Source: Chara braunii (taxonomy: Eukaryota; Streptophyta; Charophyceae; Charales; Characeae). From it: 36,041 nt of DNA. Under the pieces are notes generated by a model. That model saw only the letters and a program-made list of their open reading frames with translations. It was not told the origin of the DNA and did no database searches. Below are positions 18,688 through 29,013 of the stretch, piece after piece. The position numbers and the translations under genes were made by a program. Numbering within the stretch: the stretch's first letter is position 1; every line of letters starts with the position of its first letter. Location of the stretch: positions 561,655 to 597,695 of the forward strand of contig BFEA01000331.1 of the NCBI GenBank assembly GCA_003427395.1, in the 5' to 3' direction.

Positions 18688-19857
18688 AGGCTACAGAACT
18701 GTACACAATCTGCACTAAGACACTCTTTGATGCTCACCGCAGCGTAGTGCACAAACCGACTTATAATTAAACTAATTAATCGGTGGCTGCGTCAAAGAGT
18801 ATATACATTTGGGTCCAACAGGTAAGTTCAGGTTCCTACAAACGAAACTACTTTGACTTTGACTAGTTTCGCAAACAGAAGCACAGTGAACAGAAAACAG
18901 TTCTAAACTATGTTGTCTGTCAGATGTTAATGGCTGTACATCTAACTAATCAAAATAAAAATAGAATCATTTGTTGGGTCTGTTTGCAGAGTGGAATCTT
19001 ACCCAAACTTATCACCTGGAATCTACCTCTCCCTTAGTTCTTCCTGAATGTCTCTTGTCGTCAAAGTCCCTAAGCAATCCGGACAGCATGCGTGTCTAAA
19101 TGTGTGCACACGGCCCGAGTCCTGCTGAGTTGGCCGGCCCTGCACAAATTTTATCCTCGTGTGCAGCGAACCTTACACCGACCGATTGGCTGATCAGGAG
19201 GCGTTTTTATGGATGGCCCCCAAAGTCCTCAAGAATTCTTTAATGTCGCAGACTGGACGACGATCACAGCCAATGGAGGGTACCCCGCCGGTGCTTATTT
19301 ATAGACGCCCGGTGCTCTACTCCCGGTGGGTTGGCATGGTGACCGTGACCCAGTGCTTTGTCCAGGGCCCTTCAGATAGCACCGCCCTCTCCTTCCAGAT
19401 GCTCCACGTGAAGACTGGCGACTCTCAAGGTTGAGCGCACACGACTCCTCACATGAGAGGACTCTCAAGACAGAACACACATCCTCACGGTAAGAAGTGT
19501 CGAAGAGGGTAGAAAAGGTTAGGTGCAACGTACCTCAAAATAGCTGCCCCCAACCACAGGTATTCTCACCAGATGACCCGATGTTGATTGTGATGACCAA
19601 TCGCTGCTTCGACACAACCAGCATTGTACCACCGTTCCACCTCAGCATCAATCACACACCGGATAATTCTCATCACACTGCGAACACCCAATAATCACCG
19701 CTTAGCCTTCCTGGCGAACCCCTCTCCACCTGGGTCGCCTACTTATCTTTGCCCTCCTCACAACACGCGTCCCACGGCACGGTCGCTCACCTCACACACC
19801 GCGTGCATCTACCGCATTAGGCAGAAGACAAGTGCCAGATTAGTGCACCGTACCACA
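18688..19857 (-). other. Untranslated leader of the gypsy element
   Basis: About 1.17 kb between primer binding site and Gag start, without an open frame of note. On the minus strand TATAAATA occurs at 19296-19303, about 610 nt before the Gag ATG. This could be chance, because such elements normally transcribe from the LTR. Such a leader usually carries packaging and translation signals, but none can be pointed to. Confidence 0.6.
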
Positions 19858-19869
19858 ACTCCGATACCA
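19858..19869 (-). other. Primer binding site, Met-tRNA-like
   Basis: On the minus strand TGGTATCGGAGT begins three bases inside the 5' LTR. It matches ten of twelve bases of the usual plant initiator-Met PBS (TGGTATCAGAGC). It primes minus-strand DNA synthesis. Confidence 0.8.
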
Positions 19870-19872
19870 AAT

Positions 19873-20788
19873 TGCAAGGAAGATGAGCAATAGCGAACTC
19901 CAGAAATCAAACAGCATCATACACATGAGACCAGATAGTCGTGACCTCGAACCAATAGCAGAATTGCATCACGAGTTTCACCAAATAAAAGCACACCAAA
20001 AGCTCATAATTGACAATGCTGGAATAGTCTCATCATTATCAATGAAGAACCAATGTTCATATCCTATATGGCGCTCGACACCCAGACTACGAATGGCAGA
20101 TCCTATCTAGCCTAGACTACAATGCCGCTGATGACGTCAACAACTTCCCAAGTACGAGCAGATCTCGGCCAATGCCGCACGCCTCAAGCACCAGGTAGGT
20201 CTCTCGTATCACTCACAACCTCATTCCCCAACTCACAGATGCCACTTGCACCCAAGGACCACCATGCGCCCCATCCAGCAGCGCAGCTCGGCTATGGCTG
20301 CCTGCTCCTTCCAACTCTCCCGTGAGCGCGTGAGCCTGGCCAGCGTTAGCGCAGCATGCAGCCAGTGCCCGAATGCCGAATGTGTGGGCTGGCCCTTTCC
20401 TAAATGGAAGTGGCCAGCCTGCTTGCGTGTAGCCTGGCTGCGTTGGGGCCCTGTCCAGAAGCTTCCGGTAGGCCCAGGGAGGCTGAGCCTCAGACCAAAC
20501 GAATCAGGCCCGGGGCCACCGACAGTTACCCGTGCCCAACTGCCCGCTGTCTGAGTTGGGCCTATGCTGCGTGTCTCGCCCAGGGCCTGACTTAGATGCA
20601 TTCGGTAAAGGAGGCCAGGGCCTGGGCGCCTTCAACCAACTGGCGCTGCGCAACTGCCTGAATTTTCCCCAGTTGCTAGGTAGTCCAAAATAGGCCTCTT
20701 GTCATCTGTCAAGCCTGCCTTCACTTAGGGCGGCCGACCTGTTGCAAATAGGGGCCCAGTAGGGCTTATTGAGGCCTTATGCCTCGCA
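19873..20788 (-). repeat. 5' LTR of the gypsy element
   Basis: 916 bp, TG to CA, partner of 12121-13043. It is the 5' LTR in element orientation because the primer binding site is on its inner side. No clear TATA box was found in it on the minus strand. Confidence 0.95.
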
Positions 20789-20792
20789 AATT

Positions 20793-21375
20793 GCGACCAT
20801 TTTGGTTAATATCTCATGTGCGCTTGTGCGTGTTCGGCTTTGGTGTACTCAACCCTGGGTGACGGCAAGATAGGGGAAATAAGAGAAAACCGACTTGAAT
20901 AGCAAAATTCAACTGGGACACAGTGCACACAGGGGTACTCACACTCTGCAGCAACAACAGGAAAGCTCGATACACAGCATACCGGCCTCCACAGCCATCA
21001 GCCTCGATCACGCATGAAGAGCCCCCTGACCCAGGCGTAGTAAGGAGCTAGGGGCAAAAAGAGGGAAGACTTCTACGGCAAGAGCAGCCCACGTCAACAA
21101 GTACACTACAGAGACAACAAAGGAACACAAGGGCGAGTAGGTGACCCCCGGGGGGCAGTCGGTTGCAGTCGGTAGGACCAAGGGGACACTCAGCGGGCGG
21201 CAGCAGACAGTCAACACAGTGGAGGAACGGGCACAAAGCGGGGATCAGACAATTCCTAGGATTTAGGGTTTAGGGTTTACTCGAGCAGCCGCCCACGGGT
21301 GGCACCCACGGTCAGGCTGAGAGGGAAACTTCGATCTGATTTCATGCATGTTTCTTCAGAGGGGTTACTCAACAG
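20793..21375. other. Stretch without a recognisable gene, with a TTTAGGG motif
   Basis: No domain is seen in any frame. Positions 21262-21279 read two and a half units of TTTAGGG, the plant telomere repeat. As a short interstitial motif it may be a telo-box or a chance or inserted fragment. Confidence 0.5.
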
Positions 21376-21449
21376 GGAAAAGGAACAGGACCGAAGCCCC
21401 CCAGAATCGGAGCACGGTTTTGCTGCAAACAAAAAAAGAAGAAAAAAAG
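21376..21449 (+). mobile_element. Truncated LINE 3' tail
   Basis: A GACCGAAGCCCCCCAGAATC block followed by an impure A-tail (21431-21449). The block resembles the ends of the LINE 3' UTRs at 33380-33433 and 29009-29060, with more divergence than the copy at 15398. It is probably an old, strongly 5'-truncated insertion of the same LINE family. Confidence 0.55.
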
Positions 21450-21698
21450 ACTACGTAATATACTAATATGTATGCACATGGTGACACGAGAATCCCAAGG
21501 TATTGACGGAGAGAGTTTTCTCGCGTGCGCCGGTCTGGTAAGCGCTAACACCGCGCTAATTCGCGCCCGTAGCGGTTTCGAGGCGAAACGGGAAATCGTT
21601 GCGCGCGAACCTTCGTGCGCTTCGACCTTCGAATTCGAGGTGAGAGATGGGGGAGACAAATGGTGAGCACGTGTCACCACAACACGCCACGCCTTCGG

Positions 21699-22218
21699 GT
21701 GTGGCCGCCCCAAGCTTATCATAAGGCCGTCAAACGTAAGAGAGAGAAGGGGGGAGAAAGGAGGAGGAGGAAGATCGGAATGATTGAGCGTGAGGGAAGC
21801 TGGGAGTCCTAAGAGAAGGAAAGGACAAAATGGCGCAAGGATCGAACAAGGGAAAGGACGGCGAGAGGGATTTTTTCCAAACACGGAAGAGCAACAGACA
21901 GAACCGGCACGAACAAGGAATCATTGCACGCTGAAGCAATACGCGACAAAACAGTCGGGTGTGGCCGCCCCAAGCTAAGCATAGGGCCATCAAGCGTAAG
22001 AGAGAGAAGGGAGGAGAAAGGAGGAGGAGGAAGATCGGAATGATCGAGTGTGAGGGAAGCGGGGAACCCTAAGAGAAGGCAAGGACAAAAAGGGGCAAGG
22101 ATTGAGCAAGGGAAAGGAAGGCGAGAGGGAATTTTTCCAAACACGGAAGAACAACAGGCAGAGCCGACATGAACAAGGAATCATTGCTCGCTGAAAAAGT
22201 ACACGACAAAACAGTCTT
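21699..22218. repeat. Two tandem 260-bp units
   Basis: GTGTGGCCGCCCCAAGCT starts both units, at 21699 and 21959. The alignment continues through GAGGAGGAGGAAGATCGGAA and a TTTTTTCCAAACACGGAAG block to the ACAAAACAGTC end. The units are purine-rich. They sit about 1.1 kb before the first LINE ORF, in the position where some LINEs have tandem promoter monomers; that role is only a suggestion. Confidence 0.85.
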
Positions 22219-23292
22219 GCACCATCATCAAGCCGCACCATGTTTGAACAGCCTCGAGTGGATGTTCAAGGTAAGATCAGACAACGCCATTCAACCTCAT
22301 CGGCTGGTACACAGAGGACAGCGGAAGGACGAAGGGTCAAGCTCTCAAAAAGAAATGAACAGCGACAACGGAAGGCAACAATAGAAGGGAGAGAGAGACA
22401 AACCAGTACAGACCTAGGACTCAATTTTGTCAAGAGATAGATAGGTAGTACCACACACCCATACGTGGACATTGTGTTTCAATTGTTGGACCAAATAGTA
22501 GGAGTCGGGCAGTACTAAATAAGAAAGAACAACCTAGCCAGCACAATTCTCCCCGGAAGAACTCAACTTTCCCCCGCATCCCACCGCTCATCGACGCTCG
22601 CAAAAAGAACATGTTAAGAGCATGTTTATCCCTCACCACCCCTCTCGTCTCGCCATGTACTCGCCCAACCTCCCCGAAGCTATAGTCCCCAAGATAGCAC
22701 AGAAAGCCCAACACTACCCAACCCACATCACACAACAACGAGCACCACGCTCACCACCAATACACTACCCTAGCCCCTAACATAGCCCCCACCCCTTCAA
22801 CCCGACCCCCCCTCGACCCCGCCATCGCACAGCGAATTCCTATAGCGTCCTGAAACGGGAACCAAGCAAGATAAAGCAAGCGCTGTGCAGATTAGATAAT
22901 TATTATTCGGTTCATTTATTCCTTCAATTATTGTCGTTAATACTTTGATTACATTCTTTGATTCATTTAAATTCTTTATTCTTTGGGCGTTGAGGAGGGC
23001 AATTCCCTCCCCGAGAAGAATCCCCCCCCTTAAAAGGGGAAAAGGAATCTCTGTCCGTTTTTTCAAGGGCCACCAAAAACAAAGAGTCCTTCGGGTTTTA
23101 ACCAACCCGACGAAGATACCTCCATCCAAAGGACGAGCTTGAAAATCCAATGCCCTCCGTACTCCTTGTAACTACCAAGAACGATCCTACTGCTTCCGAC
23201 GGAAACCTCCTCAGATAATAGCAACTCCCAATGCGTGACTGACCCCCTCTCCTCTGTCCGACCAGGAAAGCTGACCCTCAGGCCACAAAACA
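22219..23292. other. Region upstream of LINE A ORF1, nothing recognised
   Basis: No domain or repeat was recognised. It may include the 5' untranslated region of LINE A, whose 5' end cannot be fixed without another copy. AT-rich between about 22890 and 22985. Confidence 0.4.
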
Positions 23293-23784
23293 TTGCCCCC
23301 AAAAGGTGGAAAACCATTCGATAGGCCTTGGGTAATTGTAAGCAACCCCACTCAATCTACTTTCAGGGTATCACACCGCCCTCATCACATACTCAGTGCT
23401 CCGGTAAGAAGATACAGGAAGGCAGATCACGTGACGCTCCGACCTCGCATCTCACAATCCTTGTCACTCACGCCTACCCTGGGTAGCCCAATCCCCGCCG
23501 GTTCTTCCACCCAACGCACCCTAATGACGGCACCTTACAGCCAAGCTGCTCGCAAAGCGCTCAGGGACCAGGACATAGTACATACTGAAACTTCACCAAA
23601 ACCATCAACTTCCCAAGATTCGAGTTCTCCCTCCCAGGCCTCTTCAGAGGGAACACAGAAACCAGCACCAGCGGTGAAGACACAGGGACAAAGAGCAATT
23701 GAATTTCCGATGAACAAAACGAAAATTAAAGAAGAAATCATCAAAACGAAGGAAGTCATCAAAAACGCAGCGGGTGAACAATAA
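23293..23784 (+). pseudogene. LINE A ORF1, N-terminal segment
   Basis: 163 codons rich in Ser, Thr and Pro, basic, ending in a Lys/Glu-rich stretch. No domain was recognised. Its assignment to ORF1 rests on position just before the knuckle-bearing segment and same orientation. A frameshift separates it from the next segment, whose coding-like sequence starts near 23815. Confidence 0.5.
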
Positions 23785-23814
23785 GAAGTTGAAATCTGGG
23801 AATACCCCAAGCAA

Positions 23815-24875
23815 CAACTACAGCCGTTGAACTGTACGAAAAGCACGCAGTCCTATTCGACTTTACCAACAAGAACAGAGATCTACCATTGAACGAGAAG
23901 AGAAAATGGGTAATGGACCGTTTAAGGGAAATGGAAAGTATACCCGAAACGGAACCTGATGTGTCTTACCATAAACGGGGTAGGTTCACTGTTATGGTAC
24001 TGTGTGTGGATCCTATGTTTGCCTGGTTTTTCATTTCATTAGGCTCCTTGAAGTGCAAGGAATCGGTTGTCACAATCCAACCTTGGAAGCCGCCCAAAGA
24101 ACCACAAGCGAAAGCTTCCAGACACCACCAAACAATGCTCAGGAACCATTTCCGGGTAGAATTCGACAACCTGTCCGAAGGTCTGCACAACTTCGTACAA
24201 AAAAGGCTGCAAGAAGAATACCCGAACAACCTAATAATTGATTGGTTGCCGGCTAACCCAGACTTTATGGCTCCAAATCACGACGCCAAAGTGGCGTGCC
24301 TCGAAGCGTCATTCGGCACGCCACCCAAATTCCCGGATATCCGGTTTTCCAGGAAAAATGGACAACGATTGAATGTGTTCATCTTCACAAAAAGCAACCC
24401 CTTTTGTTTTAAATGCAGAAACAAGGGGCATTTGGGAATGCACTGCCCCCTCGCTGAAGACAAGGGGAGAAAGGTTTCACTCAAACAATCGATGCTGGTT
24501 GAGTGTGACACAAAGTCGGGAGTGTGGTACATCAACAACGCCCTCTACAGGGGCTGGATCTTCGATGATAACTTGGAACAACCAAAATGGATTTGGGTGC
24601 TACAAGGGGAGCCCAAACTCAAACCTGATATATATCCACCACACGACAACAGATGGAGAGCCGTGGGAGCAAAGAGGATGGAAGACAAATCCACGGGTTA
24701 CATAACAGAGCAAGTAATTAATGAAACAAATTTGTTGGACAAGAAGCAAAGATTGGAGACGATGAACGAAACGCACTCAATCGGTCAGAATGCAGAAAGA
24801 GCTTACCTGGAGAACTTGAGAGCCAGAACCGCGACAGAGAAAATGCATCCCCTCCAGCAGGAAACACCAGGTTAG
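23815..24875 (+). pseudogene. LINE A ORF1, RNA-binding segment with CCHC knuckle
   Basis: The ATG-started frame (23889) has 328 residues. Residues about 30-165 form a mixed globular region (a possible RRM/DUF4283-like fold by layout, not proven). A zinc knuckle C173-x2-C176-x4-H181-x4-C186 follows, then a Trp-rich segment around 205-260. ORF1 proteins of LINEs bind element RNA. The open frame extends upstream of the ATG to about 23815 with coding-like sequence, so the listed ATG is probably internal. Confidence 0.75.
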
Positions 24876-24879
24876 CCCT

Positions 24880-25512
24880 CGGATTGATGGGTCACCACCC
24901 AAAAGAAAAGCAGATGAAACAAACAAAAAATCTGCCAAGTCCATATCAACCAAGCGGAAGCTGACAGCAGTAGGTTTGACCAATGCTCTATCCACAAATA
25001 TGGAGGAAGACGCCAACAGAATTAGCAGGCAAGGGACATCACATTACGCAGGAGGAGGGACCGGCCCCACCAAAATGGAAGACTACCAACCCCCTCATGC
25101 TTCCCAAGAGATAGAAACGGACAGCAAACAAACCGCCTCACAAGATGCTGTCGCAGACACCAGAGGAGCAAGCAGCGCGAACACGGCCTCCGGAGGTAGT
25201 AAAAAGGGAGTTAGGTCGGGGAAGAGCATCAACCACACAACCACAGACTCTCAAAATGAAGGACAGGAGTCGGAGGAAGGGGACACGAACAAGGAAGGCT
25301 AAGATGTGGGAACAGACGAGGAAGACGAAGGCACGAGGGGGGAAGAGGACTATCAAGAATAGGACTTCGACTCACAGGACTACATTCAAGATTATGTGAG
25401 ATCCCCGGAGCTGGAAAGAACAATCGAATTGGAAGTAAGGTTAGCTCACCACAAGCATCTTCGCAACCTCAGATCAGCAACCAAAGCAGAGGAAGACATT
25501 AGTATGGAGAAC
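24880..25512 (+). pseudogene. LINE A ORF1, acidic tail up to the gap
   Basis: One frame runs from about 24880 to the gap with only two stops (25300-25302 TAA and 25360-25362 TAG). It is first Lys/Ser/Gly-rich, then acidic (EEDEGTRGEEDYQE). It resumes after the gap in the same frame if the repeated 31 bp at the gap ends is counted once. Confidence 0.6.
25482..25512 (+). repeat. 31-bp overlap, left side of the gap
   Basis: Identical to 25903-25933. It is the last sequence before the run of N and probably the unmerged end of a contig. Confidence 0.9.
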
Positions 25513-25902
25513 NNNNNNNNNNNNNNNNNNNNNNNNNNNNNNNNNNNNNNNNNNNNNNNNNNNNNNNNNNNNNNNNNNNNNNNNNNNNNNNNNNNNNNNN
25601 NNNNNNNNNNNNNNNNNNNNNNNNNNNNNNNNNNNNNNNNNNNNNNNNNNNNNNNNNNNNNNNNNNNNNNNNNNNNNNNNNNNNNNNNNNNNNNNNNNNN
25701 NNNNNNNNNNNNNNNNNNNNNNNNNNNNNNNNNNNNNNNNNNNNNNNNNNNNNNNNNNNNNNNNNNNNNNNNNNNNNNNNNNNNNNNNNNNNNNNNNNNN
25801 NNNNNNNNNNNNNNNNNNNNNNNNNNNNNNNNNNNNNNNNNNNNNNNNNNNNNNNNNNNNNNNNNNNNNNNNNNNNNNNNNNNNNNNNNNNNNNNNNNNN
25901 NN
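25513..25902. other. Assembly gap of 390 N
   Basis: Undetermined bases. Flanked on both sides by the same 31 bp, so the gap may be false and the two contigs may overlap. Confidence 1.
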
Positions 25903-25933
25903 CAAAGCAGAGGAAGACATTAGTATGGAGAAC
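25903..25933 (+). repeat. 31-bp overlap, right side of the gap
   Basis: Identical to 25482-25512. It is the first sequence after the run of N. Confidence 0.9.
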
Positions 25934-26424
25934 AGGTTTGAAATACTCGAGAAAGAGAAAGAGATGAATGGATTTTATGTGGCCCAATACAGTATGAGAA
26001 CCAACGTAGAAAGGAACGAAATCAGGATTGACCAGAACAGCTACAGACAACGATTCACCTGGCCCAAAAGTTACGAAGTACAGGGAACAAGAAAGAAACC
26101 AAGAAGCAGAAAGCAGAAGAAGCACATAAATCTTCCGAAGATGGAGAACAAAGTGCATAGTCCGCTGCAGCCGAGGAATCAATAGATGAACTCAGAAGAC
26201 AAGCAGCAATCTTGGAGGCATAGGTAAACGTTCTAAAAGATCAGAACAGGGAATTGGACGAGAACTGCCTGACCCTCAAAGATGTGGCGGGAGGCGGACA
26301 CAAGGAGATAGTCGCGGCAGCCAAGCTGGACGCTCACAATAGCCCCAAGAAGCGAACGGTGATACCGTATCGTTGGAGTACCACCTTAGGGACTTAGGAG
26401 ATAGCATAACATAGATCAAACGAG
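25934..26424 (+). pseudogene. LINE A ORF1, basic segment and coiled coil
   Basis: The frame to 26185 is charged, with a Lys/Arg-rich end (TRKKPRSRKQKKH). After a frame change near 26170 the sequence encodes a heptad-like stretch (SIDELRRQAAILEA, stop, VNVLKDQNRELDENC), typical of the coiled coils by which LINE ORF1 proteins trimerise. A stop falls at about 26221-26223 inside the coiled coil. Confidence 0.55.
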
Positions 26425-26823
26425 TTGATCTCAGTACTGGACCAGGAGTGCACACAAAGCACCCTGCGGGAATGCATATCAGATAGTGTACCAGCGAAGG
26501 GCCACATTCTGGGGACCACATGGCAAGGTTTGGAAGAATGGAACAATAACAAAAATGAGGTACAAACGGCTGATCTCGGGCCGTTGCTCATTAAACTTGA
26601 AGATCCCACAACACTAAAGGGAGACTTGGTTTGGGTCCCATGGCTGGCGGTAGAAGCAATGCCTTACGGGTTGCTGGAAGGAGAGATAGCAGCGGAAAGA
26701 GCAGCCTTGCGCAGCTCCCTAATGACCTCATATGGGCTGTTTGCACTGGCCCCCAACCAGCTTAACCAGAAAATGTGGGAATTCATTTCAACCGAGATGA
26801 AGCAGAGTCATTTCGGCTCCTAA
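26425..26823 (+). pseudogene. Unassigned 132-codon segment between ORF1 and ORF2
   Basis: A compact, well-mixed sequence with several Trp (TTWQGLEEWNNNKN, DLVWVPWLAVEAMPYGLL), not low-complexity, so it looks like a true protein piece. No known domain is recognised. It sits 45 bp before the endonuclease frame and after the coiled coil, so it is probably the ORF1 C-terminus, which in L1 elements holds a folded RNA-binding C-terminal domain. That equivalence is inferred from position only. Confidence 0.5.
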
Positions 26824-26868
26824 ACTAAAACTCTCCCTAGCTCATGGACGACAAGCTGACCCCAAGCG

Positions 26869-28254
26869 ATGGGGGACCAAGTAAAAGAGAGACAAGTCCA
26901 CCCGACCCAGAGGAAATTTCGCCTCCACCAGGCCGAACCAGATCCCAGAATCTTGTCATGGAATGTTAATGGCATGTCCTCCTCACTATCCAATCCAAAG
27001 AAGTGGGACAACTTAACCAGAGACACGGAGTGGTTTGGGAAGAATCCTCCAGACCTGCTATGTATCCAAGAAACTCATTTAACTGATTTTGAGGAACACA
27101 AAAGAACACAAGCACAACTCACCAAGAAACTGAGATGGGTGAAAGAAGTAATCTGGGCAATGGCTCCTCAGGCCAACTCTGCAGGGGTAGCCATACTGAC
27201 GCACGCAAACTCCAAGTCAGCAAATAGAATCACTAGAGTGAACTCAAACATAGACACAGAGGAGGGTAGATGGGCCTGTCTTAACTTCCTAATAGGTGAG
27301 GAACAATTCAGGATCATGTCTATCTATTGCCCTAACACATGGAACCAAGGAGTTGGACTAATCAAAAGCCTCCTCACGAGATGCGTGACCGACAAGCCAC
27401 TCAACCTAGTAGGAGACTGGAATGCCACTCTTGATCCAACGTGCGATCGAGTCACGGGAGGAGGACTAGGATCAGACCAAACAGCCTGGAACGAAGCTCT
27501 CCCCATACACGATCTGATGGTAGAAAAGAGTCTCATAGATCCGTTTAGAGTTATACACACACACAACAAAGAATTCGCGTACCTAAAAAGGAACAGAAGT
27601 CAACACATATCAACATCAAGAATCGATTACTTCCTAATGTCGGAATCCCTCATAGGCGCAGTCAATAATGTAGAAATAGGAAAACTTCATCACTATGCAG
27701 GGCTTGACCACAAGCCAATCCGCTTATCACTTAAATTAGGAATTGCTCCAAACAGAGGACGTAGTTTTTTAAAAATTAACAACTTGTTACTTAATATCGC
27801 CGAAATGAAGGAAGTGGTACTTTTCGCTTGCATCGATTACAACAGTGTAAACCAAGACTTCCCAGACCTGGTCCAAGCCCTAACAGAGTCCATGACAAGG
27901 GCCTCTAGGTTTTTAGCCGCAAAAAGAAAGCAAAGGGAATTGGAGCTACAACAAGCAATGAAGGTAGCAGAGAAAAACCTTGTGAACGACCCAGGTAACA
28001 ACCTCTGTGAGTGAATCTTTGAATGCACCAGACAGGAGTTAGCGGAGTGGGAAGAATGGAGAAGTAAAGGACTAAGGATGAGAGCTCGGGTCAAAGAATG
28101 GGAAGAAGGTGAGAAAATGACCAAGTACTTCTTCAACAAGATCAGAACCAATGCCCGGAACGCAAGCATAAAAAAAATCCAGACAAAATATGGGCCATCG
28201 TCTTGCCCTCAACAAATGCTAGCGGCAGCTGCCAACTTCTTCCAAAATCTGTAG
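26869..28254 (+). pseudogene. LINE A ORF2, APE-like endonuclease and linker
   Basis: The 381-residue frame holds the AP-endonuclease-like nicking domain: SWNVNGM (N34), LLCIQETHL (E68), VGDWNATLDP (D183, N185), SRIDYFLMS (D253) and LDHKPIRLSL (D280, H281). In LINEs this domain nicks target DNA to prime reverse transcription. The catalytic set looks complete, except that the usual Ser before the last Asp-His is Leu. An in-frame TGA at 28012-28014 ends it. The same frame continues through the linker with EEGEKMTKYFFNKI, a block that commonly precedes RT in LINEs, to a TAG created at the border of the next insertion. Confidence 0.9.
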
Positions 28255-28255
28255 A

Positions 28256-28495
28256 TCTGAAAGGAGCCAGATCATTCACAATATGAAACAACACGAGCTA
28301 TATGGTGTGGACAGATGGTCACATGGACAGACAGATGTACAGATGCACCGGTAGACAGATCGACAGAACGCTTCTCCTCTTGCGATGGAGCGAGTCATGT
28401 AGTGGGTTTACCATCGTGCTCGGTTCATAGACCGCCCCTTTGTTATATGTAATGGGTTCATAAACCGCCCCTTACTTAACCACGAGTTTTAAAAG
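28256..28495. mobile_element. Unidentified ~240-bp insert in LINE A ORF2
   Basis: It splits ORF2 between the NFFQNL linker and the PYLDGTITIEQ segment that leads into RT. It begins with an inverted repeat GATCTG/CAGATC. The middle is rich in ACAG words, and GGTTCATAGACCGCCCCTT occurs at 28422 and, with one changed base, about 33 bp later at 28455. No A-tail, terminal inverted repeat or target duplication was found, so the class is unknown. The exact borders may differ by several bases. Confidence 0.6.
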
Positions 28496-28982
28496 TTCCT
28501 ACCCTACCTTGACGGAACGATAACAATAGAGCAAGCGACAGAACCAGACGCACAAATCTCGGAACAAGAAGTCCTCGAGGCACTACAATCCATGAAACCA
28601 AACAAATCTCCGGGCTTAGACGGACTCTGTAAGGAATTCTAGGTAACCTTTTGGCCAACATTGGGAACAAAGTACTGCGCATTCTTAGACAAGGCATGGA
28701 CTAGGGGCTCATTGGGTAAATCCTTAAGCACGGGCGTGGTCTCCCTCCTGTACAAGAAAGGAGATCCCACTAACATAAGAAACTACAGACCAATCTCCCT
28801 ATTGTCAGTCACATACAAAATCTTGGCAAAGCTCCTGGCAAACAGGATAAGAACAATAACAAAGAATTGTTTTCATCTTGATCAGATTGGCTTCATACCC
28901 AGAAGATTTATACTAGACAACGTAATGACATCCAGGACAAAATAATAAATGCCGCCATCCTATTCTTTGGCTTCGAAAAAAC
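28496..28982 (+). pseudogene. LINE A ORF2, RT N-terminal half
   Basis: An open frame with one TAG (about 28640). It encodes KSPGLDGLCKEF, then GVVSLLYKKGDP, RNYRPISLLSVTYKILAKLLANRI and HLDQIGFIPRRFILDN, the classic early RT blocks of LINEs. After a frame change near 28930 it continues with IINAAILFFGFEK and is cut by the minus-strand LINE, whose A-tail appears as T residues starting at 28983. Confidence 0.88.

Positions 28983-29013
<31 letters not shown>

Larger units (their letters stand above)
12121..20788 (-). mobile_element. Ty3/gypsy chromovirus-type LTR retrotransposon
   Basis: An 8.67-kb element read on the minus strand. It is bounded by direct LTRs (12121-13043 and 19873-20788) that start TG and end CA, and by an AATT target duplication (12117-12120 and 20789-20792). 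A primer binding site and a polypurine tract sit at the expected inner LTR borders. The internal order gag, protease, RT, RNase H, integrase is that of Ty3/gypsy elements, and the integrase ends in GPY/F plus a chromodomain-like region, the hallmark of chromoviruses. The reading frame is broken many times, integrase lacks part of its core, and a LINE tail has inserted in RT, so the copy cannot be autonomous. About 35 substitutions plus one 7-bp indel separate the LTRs, so insertion is not recent. Confidence 0.95.

Noticed and set aside
19296-19303. TATAAATA on the minus strand as an internal promoter of gag
   Set aside because: LTR elements transcribe from the LTR; a single 8-mer in 1.2 kb of leader is not enough.
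25396-26182. Apparent long proteins with more than 100 unknown residues
   Set aside because: The unknown residues are the N gap; only the flanking pieces are real sequence.
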